This document shows positions 1 through 12,847 of a stretch of DNA of 64,000 bases, in pieces (the first letter of the stretch is position 1; the number at the start of each line of letters is the position of its first letter). Below the pieces are notes generated by a model. That model searched no databases. It saw nothing but the letters and a program-made list of their open reading frames with translations, and was not told where the DNA came from. This stretch comes from VXNE01 sp965261535 (GTDB lineage Bacteria > Pseudomonadota > Gammaproteobacteria > Pseudomonadales > Azotimanducaceae), in contig OZ253469.1 of the NCBI GenBank assembly GCA_965261535.1, positions 2,046,001 to 2,110,000 on the forward strand, in the 5' to 3' direction. Position numbers and translations under genes: made by a program.

Positions 1-738
1 CGGCGCGAAACCGTATCTCTCGAACTGCTTGCACGCGTTGTACACGGCATCGATCACCATCCCGGCCAAGAGGTTGCGCGATGCGTTGGGTACCCGCTCC
101 GTGACATCGGCGACAGCCTGATCCACCAAGGGCGCCACCGCCGCAATTCCGCCTACATTGATACCGATCCCGACAACGACGGAAACCGGCTCCTTCGCCG
201 TCGGCAGTTCGATCAGGATGCCGCACACTTTGCGCCGGTCGAGCACGACGTCGTTCGGCCATTTGAGCCTCGCGTCCCGAACGCCGAACTCGTCCAGCGC
301 GCCAGCAACCGCAACGCCCACAGCCAGACCCACAGCACCGATTTCCCTCAACGGCCGATCAATGCGCACGCCCAAGCTCACGGCCAGATTCCGGCCGAAC
401 GGACTCATCCACTCACGACCTCGCCGACCTCGGCCCGCTGTCTGCACTTCCGCCATGATGACTTCTCCGTCGATATCGCGCTGTAGGCCCACCCGCATCA
501 GTGCGCTATTAGTCGAATCGATGTGTGCCCGGACGCAAAGACGAGTGAGCCACGCGCGCGCCGGGCCACCCAATTGATCGCGTATGCGCTCGGCGCTCAG
601 AAGTTCGATATTGTCATCGAGGATCGCGAACTCGCCGCGCACGGCTACGCCATAGTTCTCGAGAAGTCGCTTGTCGGTCGGGTCCACACCGGCAACCCGA
701 TGGGCGGCAAGTTGTTCGAAGACGGCGGGAAGACTCAC
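1..738 (-). CDS. birA: Biotin--[acetyl-CoA-carboxylase] ligase, 3'-truncated by window edge
   Basis: Activates biotin to biotinyl-AMP and transfers it to the biotin carrier protein of acetyl-CoA carboxylase in the cytoplasm. The catalytic-domain signatures are present: GRGRRG (residues 102-107), KWPND (159-163) and GILIE (173-177), followed by GIGINV. I take GTG at 738 as start because an in-frame TAG lies just upstream (about 780) with no ATG between. The start leaves only about 70 residues before the catalytic domain. In E. coli BirA this part holds a winged helix-turn-helix that represses the biotin operon; here its first half is missing, so the protein may be a ligase without repressor function. 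The C-terminus runs off the left edge. Confidence 0.9.
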   Translation of the reverse strand, partial: MSLPAVFEQLAAHRVAGVDPTDKRLLENYGVAVRGEFAILDDNIELLSAERIRDQLGGPARAWLTRLCVRAHIDSTNSALMRVGLQRDIDGEVIMAEVQTAGRGRRGREWMSPFGRNLAVSLGVRIDRPLREIGAVGLAVGVAVAGALDEFGVRDARLKWPNDVVLDRRKVCGILIELPTAKEPVSVVVGIGINVGGIAAVAPLVDQAVADVTERVPNASRNLLAGMVIDAVYNACKQFERYGFAP

Positions 739-1018
739 TATGTTGGTCCAGCTATCAAACTCGAGAGCAGATCCGGCCTATTAAGCCCGGTCGGCCGCGC
801 ACCGGGACCCTACGGCCCGCGGAGGTGGCGGCAGCCACTCTGCTGACAACGAAGCGACCTTGCCGCACGGTCAAATAGTATGATTTGCTCAAATTTTGGC
901 CAACCGGGGCGAGCATTGCGAAGAGTAGATGGCAGATCCAGCAAGGCGTGTCTATCCTCCCGCAGTCGATGGGCGACGAGCCCGCATCCGGAAGCGCGCT
1001 GACGCTTCCTCGCCGCGC

Positions 1019-2194
1019 ATGTCTGAGATTCTTGTTGCCGGAGGCGGTATCGGTGGTTTGACCGCCGCCCTTTGCTTGGCCCGCCGAGGATTCCGGGTGC
1101 GCCTTTTCGAACAGGCGCCAACTTTCCACGAGCCCGGTGCCGGTTTGCAGCTTGGTCCGAACGCCAGCCGCGTCATGCACGACCTTGCGCTCGATGCCCC
1201 GCTTCGGGCAAGCGCCTTCCTGCCCGAAGCGATCGAGATTCGGCACTGGAAAAGCGGCAGAGTACTGGCCGTGTATCCGCTCGGCGGGCATGTTCGGGGG
1301 ACCTACGGTTTTCCATATTATCTCCTTCTCCGCGCGGATCTCATCACTTGTCTTGCCGATGCCGCCCGCGATGACAGCCGCATCGAGTTGCATACGGGGG
1401 CGCGCGTCGAACGCATTTACCAGAGCCGCGCCACCGTTGCGGTGTCGATCAACAGTAGCCGCCACATCGGATCCATGCTGGTCGGTGCCGACGGAATCCA
1501 CTCCACCGTGCGTACCGCGCTATTCGGAAGCGAGACGCCCACGCACAGCGGCGACATGGCCTGGCGTGCGCTCGTTCCAGCAGCAGCCCTGCCGAAAGGC
1601 ATGATGCGGCCGGTGGTGACCATCTGGTGGGGGCCCGGTAAACATTTCGTTCACTATTTCGCAGGCGGCAACGCGCTGGTCAACTGCATCGGTGTTACCC
1701 GGAAGGAAGAACAGCAACCGCAGTCCTGGAGCGAATGCGGCAACTACGCCGAGTTCCAAAACGATTTCGCCGGATGGCATCGGGATGTCCAGACGTTGAT
1801 TGATCGGACGCACTGCCACGGTTGCTACAAGTGGGCATTGATCGACCGTCCACCGATGCCGCGCTGGTCGGATCACCGCATTACACTCCTCGGCGATGCT
1901 TGTCATGCGGCGTTGCCATTCATGGCCCAAGGCGCCGCCATGGCAATCGAAGACGCGGCCGTGCTCGCGCGCTGCGTTGCTCACGACGCCAATATTCCGG
2001 CAGCTCTCGCTCGCTACGAGTCCTTGCGACGCGACAGAACGGCGCAGGTCCAGCGCCGGTCGCGCCGAAATGCGAGGATTTTCCATCTTTCCGGTTTGAG
2101 CGCCTGGCTGAGAAACCGATCCGTCGGTCTGATTCGCGACGGATTATTCCGCGACCTGTTCGCCTACAACGCGCTCGAGCCGCCCGAAGACTAA
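1019..2194 (+). CDS. FAD-dependent aromatic-ring monooxygenase (salicylate / 3-hydroxybenzoate hydroxylase family)
   Basis: A 391-residue group A flavoprotein monooxygenase that would hydroxylate an aromatic substrate with NAD(P)H and O2. The Rossmann dinucleotide motif GGGIGG is at residues 8-13, the DG motif (GADGIHS) lies near residue 160, and the FAD-ribityl GD motif (GDACHA) starts at residue 292. It resembles salicylate, 3-hydroxybenzoate or 6-hydroxynicotinate hydroxylases; the substrate cannot be read from sequence. A longer reading from 929 is open but adds an Arg-rich stretch unlike the family, so ATG 1019 directly before the flavin-binding strand is preferred. It is divergent from birA and convergent with the rRNA operon, with no catabolic partners beside it. 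Confidence 0.85.
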   Translation: MSEILVAGGGIGGLTAALCLARRGFRVRLFEQAPTFHEPGAGLQLGPNASRVMHDLALDAPLRASAFLPEAIEIRHWKSGRVLAVYPLGGHVRGTYGFPYYLLLRADLITCLADAARDDSRIELHTGARVERIYQSRATVAVSINSSRHIGSMLVGADGIHSTVRTALFGSETPTHSGDMAWRALVPAAALPKGMMRPVVTIWWGPGKHFVHYFAGGNALVNCIGVTRKEEQQPQSWSECGNYAEFQNDFAGWHRDVQTLIDRTHCHGCYKWALIDRPPMPRWSDHRITLLGDACHAALPFMAQGAAMAIEDAAVLARCVAHDANIPAALARYESLRRDRTAQVQRRSRRNARIFHLSGLSAWLRNRSVGLIRDGLFRDLFAYNALEPPED

Positions 2195-2407
2195 CGACAA
2201 GAAAACCGTCGCCCCTAGCCCGGATATTGCACCAAGCCGCTAATCGATTAGCTAAGCATCACTTATTTTCAATAGGTTAATTCCATTTTTCGGAAATCCT
2301 TCCGGGAACAAACTGCGCTGGCCGCGCTCACGCGGGAGAATTTCTGCGCGATCGGCGGCCCTTGATGCGAATATCCGGGCTTAGGCGGGCACCCTTCGCA
2401 GGGAAGC

Positions 2408-2436
2408 AAAAAAAACCGGCCCACCAGGGGCCGGTT
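2408..2436 (-). terminator. Rho-independent terminator of the rRNA operon
   Basis: On the minus strand an AACCGGCCCC / GGGGCCGGTT type stem with a short loop is followed directly by an eight-T run. It sits about 12 bases past the 3' end of 5S rRNA, as expected for the end of an rrn transcript. Confidence 0.88.
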
Positions 2437-2448
2437 GTTCGAATTAAA

Positions 2449-2565
2449 GCCTGACGATGTCCTACTCTCGCATGGGGAGCCCCCACACTACCATCGGCGC
2501 AGAGCCCTTTCACTTCTGAGTTCGAGATGGATTCAGGTGGTTCAGACTCGCTATGGCCGTCAGGC
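2449..2565 (-). rRNA. rrf: 5S ribosomal RNA
   Basis: 117 nt with complementary ends (GCCTGACG / CGTCAGGC) and the conserved internal stretches CCGAACTCAGAAGTGAAA-like and CGCCGATGGTAGTGTGGGG-like on the minus strand. It is the last gene of the rRNA operon, 156 bp after 23S. Confidence 0.95.
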
Positions 2566-2712
2566 AAACCAATAGACCGAGGACGCCCGCCTCGCATTGG
2601 CGGCCATCGTCCCCGGACAAGAGCGTATGATGAAGTCAGCAAATGTGTCCAAAAAGTGTCATTTTTTTGCATATAACAGAGTCTTGCACACCCGGCTGCC
2701 GGGGTGCACGCT

Positions 2713-2721
2713 CGATTATAT

Positions 2722-2729
<8 letters not shown>
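2713..2729. repeat. Left half of the 23S rRNA processing stem
   Basis: CGATTATATGGTCAAGC here is the exact reverse complement of 5653-5669 (GCTTGACCATATAATCG). The two 17-bp arms enclose mature 23S rRNA and would form the long terminal stem that RNase III cuts during rRNA maturation. Confidence 0.85.
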
Positions 2730-5660
<2,931 letters not shown>

Positions 5661-5772
5661 ATATAATCGAAAGTACACTTGGCACTCTTTCATATACAGC
5701 AGAATAACACCGGTTTGGAACAGCGCCAGCCGTCTCCGGCCTGCGCTTGTACCAAGACACATTTGTTTTTTA

Positions 5773-5868
5773 ACGTCGACATCGTTGCTAGACTTGATGT
5801 CGACGTGCGTGCGTCAAGATTCATTTCCTGACGCACAGACTTCATCAATACGAATTATCAAAGAGCGC
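5773..5868 (-). promoter_or_regulatory. 16S-23S spacer elements: hairpin and boxA
   Basis: On the minus strand GCTCTTTGATAATTC at about 5852-5867 is a good boxA antitermination signal (NusB-S10 binding) upstream of 23S. Further on, ACGTCGACATC (5773-5783) and GATGTCGACGT (5796-5806) form an 11-bp inverted repeat with a 12-base loop. Confidence 0.7.
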
Positions 5869-5907
5869 GTGTCGCGCGGGTTCCCCGCCCATTGATCAGT
5901 AGATCAA

Positions 5908-5983
5908 TGGTGGAGCCGAGGAGGATCGAACTCCCGACCTCCTGCTTGCAAAGCAGGCGCTCTCCCGGCTGAGCTACGGCCCC
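5908..5983 (-). tRNA. tRNA-Ala (TGC)
   Basis: 76 nt, starts GGGGCCGTAGCTCAG, anticodon TGC in the loop of CCTGCTTTGCAAGCAGG, encoded CCA end. It lies in the 16S-23S spacer in the usual Ile-Ala order. Confidence 0.96.
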
Positions 5984-5991
5984 GTACGATA

Positions 5992-6068
<77 letters not shown>

Positions 6069-6333
6069 GGGTCGGTACCCTCGGTGGCACAGAGAGTGCC
6101 ACACGGCCATCGCCTCCGCACCACTTGAAACAAACCATCCGTGTGGGCGCGCCCATGATCTCCGCGCCAGCTTGCCGACGAGACGCTTTGCAGCTCGTCG
6201 ACAAACGGCACGCGGAGTGGACACGTCAGCGCGAACCCGCGAATTTACCGCAGGTGCGCCAACGTCGATTCCGCAGAGTCAAGGCGTGGTCCCGTTTCCG
6301 CCAACGCGAACGCTAGCAGGCAGGACTTCGATT

Positions 6334-7903
<1,570 letters not shown>

Positions 7904-7982
7904 AAGAAGATTTCGGGTTCGGAGGCGACAAAGGCCGCCGCCGCTCCCAAGACAAGTTTGCCTTGGCTCTTCGTTCACGAGC

Positions 7983-8018
7983 GCCCACACGAATGGCTTG
8001 TTTCGTTGTCAATGAACA
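7983..8018 (-). promoter_or_regulatory. rRNA leader boxA/boxC
   Basis: On the minus strand TGTTCATTGACAA (8006-8018) resembles boxA and is followed by GCCATTCGTGTGGGC (7983-7997), a boxC-like segment typical of Pseudomonas-type rRNA leaders. Together they would load the antitermination complex before 16S. Confidence 0.6.
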
Positions 8019-8051
8019 GGACCGCGCTTTCACGCGGGCCAAGGGCAGCGC

Positions 8052-8079
8052 ATTATACGCGCCGAGCCGCCGCTGGCAA
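8052..8079 (-). promoter_or_regulatory. Sigma-70 promoter of the rRNA operon
   Basis: Minus strand -35 TTGCCA (8079-8074), 16-bp spacer, perfect -10 TATAAT (8057-8052), and an A-tract further upstream (8100-8095) that could act as an UP element. It is 80 bp downstream of the tyrS stop and about 150 bp upstream of 16S. The -35 box lies in the loop of a palindrome (see the terminator entry at 8059). Confidence 0.85.
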
Positions 8080-8100
8080 GCGGCGTATCGGCGCTTTTTT
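8059..8100 (+). terminator. Terminator-like hairpin overlapping the rrn promoter, read on the plus strand
   Basis: GCGCCGA, CCGCCGCT, the loop GGCA, AGCGGCG and TCGGCGC pair into a long stem that on the plus strand is followed by six T. It would stop transcripts coming antisense from the rRNA operon. On the minus strand the same DNA carries the -35 and spacer of the rrn promoter. Confidence 0.6.
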
Positions 8101-8159
8101 GGCCACCAGCGAAAATACTGCAAGATCGACCGCCCGACTGCGCCCGCGAGCCGCGCGAA

Positions 8160-9491
8160 TCAGCCGTGCGCAATCAGGTGCCAGCTTTTCTTACCCCGCC
8201 GGATGAGGTGATAACGGCCATAGAGCGCGTTCGCCGGAGACAATGTGCGCTCGATGTCTTCCGTTAGTTGGCCATTCACGCGTACCGCTTTGCTTTGCAC
8301 CAACCTGCGGGCGGCGGCCCGCGATCGCGCCAGCGGCGTTTGCGCTATGACGGAGACCAATCCGGCGTCGGCGTCGATGGTCGTGCACTCGATGCCGTCC
8401 AGGGCGAGTTGCTCGAAATCGACCTCCGTCAATGATTCCACGGAGCCGCTGAACAGCGCATCGGTGATCCGTGTGGCGGATTGAAGACCTTGTTCGCCGT
8501 GAACTAGACGCGTGACTTCCGCCGCGAGGAGTCGCTGCGCCGCGCGCGATCCCGGATTCTCGGCGACCGCTCTCCCCGCTGCGTCGATCTCCTCCATGTC
8601 GAGGAAGGTAAGTTGACGCAGGTAGGACACTACATCTCGATCCGCCGTGTTGATCAGGAACTGATAGAAGGTGTACGGCGATGTCTTCTCCTCATCAAGC
8701 CACACGGCTCCCGCCTCGGTCTTGCCGAACTTCGTTCCGTCGGCCTTCGTCGCGAGCGGGATCGTCAACGCAAAGACCTTCCGCGCAAGGGTCCGCCGAA
8801 CCAAATCGACACCACTGACGATATTCCCCCACTGATCGCTGCCGCCGATCTGAACGGTGCACCCATACCATTCGGCGAGTTGCTTGAAGTCCATCGACTG
8901 CAGAATGGTGTAACTGAACTCGGCGAACGAAATACCACTTCCCCTGGCTTCCAGTCTCGACTTGACCCACTCGCGCTGGATCATCGCGTTGACCGAGAAG
9001 TGCTTGCCGAAATCGCGCAGGAAGGAGACGACATCGAGGCGCCCAGTCCAATCCAGGTTGTTGACGACAATCGCTCCCGCCTCCCCGTCGAAGTCAAGAA
9101 ACCGCGCCGCCTGCTCGCGCACTCTCTTCGCCCAGACCGCCACGACCTCGCGAACATTGAGATCACGTTCCTCTTTCTTGTCGCTGGGATCGCCGATCAA
9201 CCCGGTGGCACCGCCAACAAGCAGAATGGGTCGATGTCCGGCTCCTTGAAAGCGCCTCAAGGTCAGGAGCGTCACCAGGTTTCCGATCTGAAGACTGTCC
9301 GCAGTAGGATCGAAGCCGCAGTAGACAACACGCGAACACGAAGCAAGATGAGCCTCGAGGCCCGCTTCGTCCGAAACTTGCGCGACCAGGCCCCTTCTAC
9401 GCAGATCGGCCAGAATCGAACTTTGCTCGGATGATCTATCCAAGCTTCCAAATCCAGATAAATTCTTTATAATCCACACCTTGGCACGCAC
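8160..9491 (-). CDS. tyrS: Tyrosyl-tRNA synthetase
   Basis: Class I aminoacyl-tRNA synthetase that charges tRNA-Tyr. The order is Rossmann catalytic core with GFDPTAD-S, the GGATGLIGDPS segment, the KMSKS-equivalent KFGKTE followed by WLDEEKTSPY, and a C-terminal S4 RNA-binding domain (SRAAARRLVQ). The HIGH motif, normally H(I/L)GH, reads QIGN. The GTG at 9491 gives about 25 residues more than the family norm, and a TATAAA box overlaps it, so translation may begin further in, for example TTG at 9443 just after GGAAG. It is divergent from the M23 peptidase gene, as in other gammaproteobacteria, and reads toward the rRNA operon. Confidence 0.93.
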   Translation of the reverse strand: MRAKVWIIKNLSGFGSLDRSSEQSSILADLRRRGLVAQVSDEAGLEAHLASCSRVVYCGFDPTADSLQIGNLVTLLTLRRFQGAGHRPILLVGGATGLIGDPSDKKEERDLNVREVVAVWAKRVREQAARFLDFDGEAGAIVVNNLDWTGRLDVVSFLRDFGKHFSVNAMIQREWVKSRLEARGSGISFAEFSYTILQSMDFKQLAEWYGCTVQIGGSDQWGNIVSGVDLVRRTLARKVFALTIPLATKADGTKFGKTEAGAVWLDEEKTSPYTFYQFLINTADRDVVSYLRQLTFLDMEEIDAAGRAVAENPGSRAAQRLLAAEVTRLVHGEQGLQSATRITDALFSGSVESLTEVDFEQLALDGIECTTIDADAGLVSVIAQTPLARSRAAARRLVQSKAVRVNGQLTEDIERTLSPANALYGRYHLIRRGKKSWHLIAHG

Positions 9492-9541
9492 GTGAGTTTC
9501 AAAAATCTGCCGTTTGGCAGAAATCCACTAGAGTATAAAGC

Positions 9542-10852
9542 TTGAGCAGGGGAAAAGTTCCGGTATCCCACCTCTACGTCTGTGCCGCCTTGGCCGTGAT
9601 TCTCGGCCTTATTTCCTCTTTCGACCGGGACGTTACGGAAGCTATCACCACTTTCGAGGCGGACCCTCGCTACGCCGATCCTGAACTCGAGGCGCTCAGG
9701 GCTTACGCCGAACAACCGCCACAATCCGAAGCAACAACCCACGAAGCAACCACCGAGCAGGTCATACGCATCGAGCCGGGCGAGAACCTTTCCACAATCT
9801 TCGACAAAAAAGAGCTCCCGCCTAGAGAACTGCAACGGATACTTGCCAGTGGCCCTTTGGCGGAACGGCTGCACAGAGTGTATCCAGGCCACAGACTGAC
9901 GTTTGTTTCGGACGAAGAGGGCAATCTTGTGCGCTTCGTCTATTCGCCCGGACCCCTGGAACGGCTTGTTTTCGAACGTTCCGGCGAAGCGTATCGGGGC
10001 CGCAAGGAAGTCGAAGAACCCACCAGGAAAGTTGCCTTTACTCACGCCGTGATCAAGCATTCGTTGTTCGTCGCCGGGCAGCGCGCGGGATTGGAAGACG
10101 CTCTCATCATGCGTCTCGAGAAGATCTTCCAGTGGGATATCGACTTCCTTCTCGATATACGGGACGGTGACGAATTCACAATCCTCTTCGAAGAGCTATA
10201 CCTTGACAATCAACGCATCGACACCGGTGAAATCCTCGCCGCGCGGTTCGTGAACCAGGGAGAGGCACACCGAGCAGTCCTGTATTCCGATAGCGCGGGT
10301 ATTGCCGAGTTCTACAGTCCCGATGGGGAAAGCATGCGCAAGGATTTCCTCAGGGCGCCGCTCGAGTTTACGCGCATCAGTTCGAACTTTAATCTGAAGC
10401 GGCACCACCCGCTGTTCAATATCTCGATGCCCCACCGCGGCATCGACTACGCCGCGCCCGTCGGCACGCCGGTGTTGGCGTCAGGCGACGGAGCCGTGCG
10501 CATCGCGGGCCGTACCACCCCCAACGGCAACTACGTGGTGTTGCGACACGGCGAAACCTTCGAAACCAAGTACCTGCACCTGTCCAGGATCGCCCGCGGC
10601 ATCCGCGAGGGAACCCGTGTCGAGCAGGGCAAGATCATCGGATACGTGGGCGCGACCGGCTACGCCACGGGGCCCCATCTCCATTACGAATTTCTCGTGA
10701 ACGGAGTGCACCACGATCCCCGCACCGTAGAGCTGCCGAAGGCGAAACCCATACCCGCCTTCGAACGGAACCGTTTCGAGGAGTCCACTGCGATCATCCT
10801 CGCTCAGCTCGACAACCACCTGTCGGGGCACCAGGTCCTGGCCGCGCGCTAG
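9542..10852 (+). CDS. Murein endopeptidase, M23 family (MepM/YebA-like)
   Basis: A 436-residue periplasmic peptidoglycan hydrolase. The N-terminus has one membrane anchor (about residues 10-25), then an OapA/LysM-like region with an EPGENLSTIF segment near residue 80, and a C-terminal M23 zinc domain with HRGID (His298, Asp302) and HLH (His379, His381). Enzymes of this type cut D,D cross-links so that the wall can expand. It begins at a TTG shortly after the divergent tyrS promoter and is followed 31 bp later by anmK. A wall hydrolase and a wall-sugar recycling kinase side by side is a conserved arrangement. Confidence 0.88.
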   Translation: MSRGKVPVSHLYVCAALAVILGLISSFDRDVTEAITTFEADPRYADPELEALRAYAEQPPQSEATTHEATTEQVIRIEPGENLSTIFDKKELPPRELQRILASGPLAERLHRVYPGHRLTFVSDEEGNLVRFVYSPGPLERLVFERSGEAYRGRKEVEEPTRKVAFTHAVIKHSLFVAGQRAGLEDALIMRLEKIFQWDIDFLLDIRDGDEFTILFEELYLDNQRIDTGEILAARFVNQGEAHRAVLYSDSAGIAEFYSPDGESMRKDFLRAPLEFTRISSNFNLKRHHPLFNISMPHRGIDYAAPVGTPVLASGDGAVRIAGRTTPNGNYVVLRHGETFETKYLHLSRIARGIREGTRVEQGKIIGYVGATGYATGPHLHYEFLVNGVHHDPRTVELPKAKPIPAFERNRFEESTAIILAQLDNHLSGHQVLAAR

Positions 10853-10883
10853 CCAGCACAATCTCGCGAGTCAGGCCGCACCG

Positions 10884-11978
10884 ATGGCTCTTCTATTCAT
10901 CGGCGCAATTTCCGGAACGAGTGTCGACGGACTCGACTTGGCGATGATTGATGTCGAACCCGTTGTACCGCGCATCGTCGACGCCACCACCGAACCAATA
11001 CCCGACCCCCTCGCCGATTCCCTGCGGGCGCTTGCCCTACCGGCGACGCATGACCTGAACCGCATGGCCAGGGCCGATGCCGAACTGGGCGAACTCATAG
11101 GTCGGTCCGCCCGCGCATTCGCGGGAGATCGCCCGGTCCGGGCGATCGGAAGCCATGGACAGACAATTCGACACGACCCGCGCACGGTTCCGGCTTATAC
11201 CATTCAAATAGGGGATCCCCATCGTATCGCCGAGATCAGCGGTCTCGACACGGTCGCCGATTTCCGTCGGCGGGACGTGGCGGCCGGCGGCGAGGGCGCG
11301 CCATTGGTCCCCCCGTTCCATGAAGCGCTGTTCAAGCCTCCCAAGGGCGAACGCGTGGTAGTGAACATTGGTGGGATCTCCAACATAACTATTCTCGCGC
11401 CCGACCTCTCGATAGGATTCGACACCGGTCCCGGCAATGCCTTGCTCGACGCCTGGATTCGAGAACACCAAGGCTTGGCGTTCGATCGGGGTGGCGCGTG
11501 GTCGGCAACGGGGGAAGTCATTCCGGACCTCCTGGCCACTCTCGAACAAGACAGTTTTGTCCGCGCACCACCACCGAAGAGCACCGGCAAGGACTTCTAC
11601 AACCTCGACTACTTGCGCAGGCGCCTGCACGGTTCTGAAGACCCCGCCGATGTCCAAGCCACTCTCGCCGAGTTCACCGCCGCAAGCATCTCCTGGGCGG
11701 TTGAGACTTGGGCGCCCGCCAACGCGGATATCGTTGTATGCGGGGGAGGTCGGTTGAACGGTGACCTTATGGACCGTCTCGGACGACGTCTGCGCAGGCG
11801 TCAGATGATGAAAACGGAAACCTTGGGCTTCGATGGCGATGCCATCGAAGCGGCAGCCTTTGCGTGGCTCGCATATCGCTTCCTGGAACGCCTGCCCGGG
11901 AACTCACCGGCCGTCACGGGGGCGTCGGGACCGCGGGTACTTGGCGCGTTTTATCCAGCCAACCGGGAAATCAGATAG
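10884..11978 (+). CDS. anmK: Anhydro-N-acetylmuramic acid kinase
   Basis: Converts 1,6-anhydro-MurNAc from cell-wall turnover to MurNAc-6-phosphate with simultaneous ring opening and phosphorylation. The 364-residue length is normal. The N-terminal phosphate-binding strand carries GAISGTSVDG, and the sugar-kinase fold motifs GFDTGPGN and CGGGRLNG follow. It is convergent with erpA, and the last 8 bp of the two genes overlap (11971-11978). Confidence 0.95.
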   Translation: MALLFIGAISGTSVDGLDLAMIDVEPVVPRIVDATTEPIPDPLADSLRALALPATHDLNRMARADAELGELIGRSARAFAGDRPVRAIGSHGQTIRHDPRTVPAYTIQIGDPHRIAEISGLDTVADFRRRDVAAGGEGAPLVPPFHEALFKPPKGERVVVNIGGISNITILAPDLSIGFDTGPGNALLDAWIREHQGLAFDRGGAWSATGEVIPDLLATLEQDSFVRAPPPKSTGKDFYNLDYLRRRLHGSEDPADVQATLAEFTAASISWAVETWAPANADIVVCGGGRLNGDLMDRLGRRLRRRQMMKTETLGFDGDAIEAAAFAWLAYRFLERLPGNSPAVTGASGPRVLGAFYPANREIR

Positions 11979-12306
11979 CGAAGGAATTTCCGCAACCGCA
12001 AGTAGAGGAAGCATTGGGATTCGTCACGACGAACTGCGCCCCCTGCAGGTCTTCCCTATAGTCGATCTCGGCACCGGCAAGGTACTGATAGCTCATCGCA
12101 TCCACCAGCATGGTGACGCCTTCTCGCTCGATCATGGCGTCGTCCTCCGCGACCTCCTCGTCGAAGGTAAAGCCATACGAGAAGCCGCTGCAACCACCGC
12201 CTGTGATAAAGACGCGCAGTTTCAGCATGTCGTTGCCCTCGCCCGCGATGAGTTCCGCAACCTTATCTGCGGCGCGGACGGAAAAGCCAATGTCGGCTGA
12301 TTCCAT
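11971..12306 (-). CDS. erpA: A-type iron-sulfur cluster insertion protein ErpA
   Basis: A 111-residue carrier that delivers Fe-S clusters to apoproteins such as those of isoprenoid synthesis. The three cluster-ligand cysteines are present in GGGCSGF and the C-terminal CGCGNSF. It is the first of a divergent-from-clcA block in which erpA, bactofilin and a coiled-coil protein follow each other on the minus strand, an order known from Pseudomonas. The stop overlaps the end of anmK. Confidence 0.94.
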   Translation of the reverse strand: MESADIGFSVRAADKVAELIAGEGNDMLKLRVFITGGGCSGFSYGFTFDEEVAEDDAMIEREGVTMLVDAMSYQYLAGAEIDYREDLQGAQFVVTNPNASSTCGCGNSFAI

Positions 12307-12315
12307 GAAGCTGTC

Positions 12316-12741
12316 TCAAGCGTCCCGATCACCGTCGCCCGGCAACTCGAAAACACGAACGTTGCCACGATCCTGGTCGTCTTCGACGCACAGGATTCTG
12401 CCGTTCAGCGATCCTCCGAATTCGACGCCGAGCTGTTTGTACGACACATCGCCCGTGACCCGGCCGGTCGCCGCAATTTCCAGACGCTCCCAAGCAAGCA
12501 CATTGCCTTCGACGCGGCCCGCGATAACCACGTGCGCCGCCTGAATGTCGCCCTCGACACTACCGCCCTCGTCGACGAAAAGCGTGGCCGGGACCGCTTC
12601 ATCGGTCGTTATCTTGCCCGTGACCGCGCCACTGACGTATAGCCGACCCGAAAAATGAACGTCGCCGCGCACCGACGTGTCCGACGCGATAAGCGTTGCG
12701 CTCTTCTCCTTGCTGTCGACCCTGTTTTTTTTCATGTTCAT
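12316..12741 (-). CDS. Bactofilin, polymer-forming cytoskeletal protein
   Basis: Bactofilins self-assemble into filaments from a right-handed beta-helix and organise cell-shape or wall functions at the membrane. The central part here is a row of short glycine-valine strands (for example VRGDVHFSG, VEGDIQA, VEGNVLA, VTGDVSY) typical of the family, with a charged tail. ATG 12741 is chosen because GAAGAAGG lies a few bases upstream; an ATG at 12795 would add 18 residues without a family match. It is 9 bp upstream of erpA on the same strand and probably co-transcribed. Confidence 0.88.
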   Translation of the reverse strand: MNMKKNRVDSKEKSATLIASDTSVRGDVHFSGRLYVSGAVTGKITTDEAVPATLFVDEGGSVEGDIQAAHVVIAGRVEGNVLAWERLEIAATGRVTGDVSYKQLGVEFGGSLNGRILCVEDDQDRGNVRVFELPGDGDRDA

Positions 12742-12847
12742 GAGTCCGCCTTCTTCGCTCAAACTCTCCCTTCCTTCGAGTTTAAACCACTTCATTCGCT
12801 ATCCACGTCATCAACTATGCCGCATTCCATCCCGCTTTGCCTGCCTT

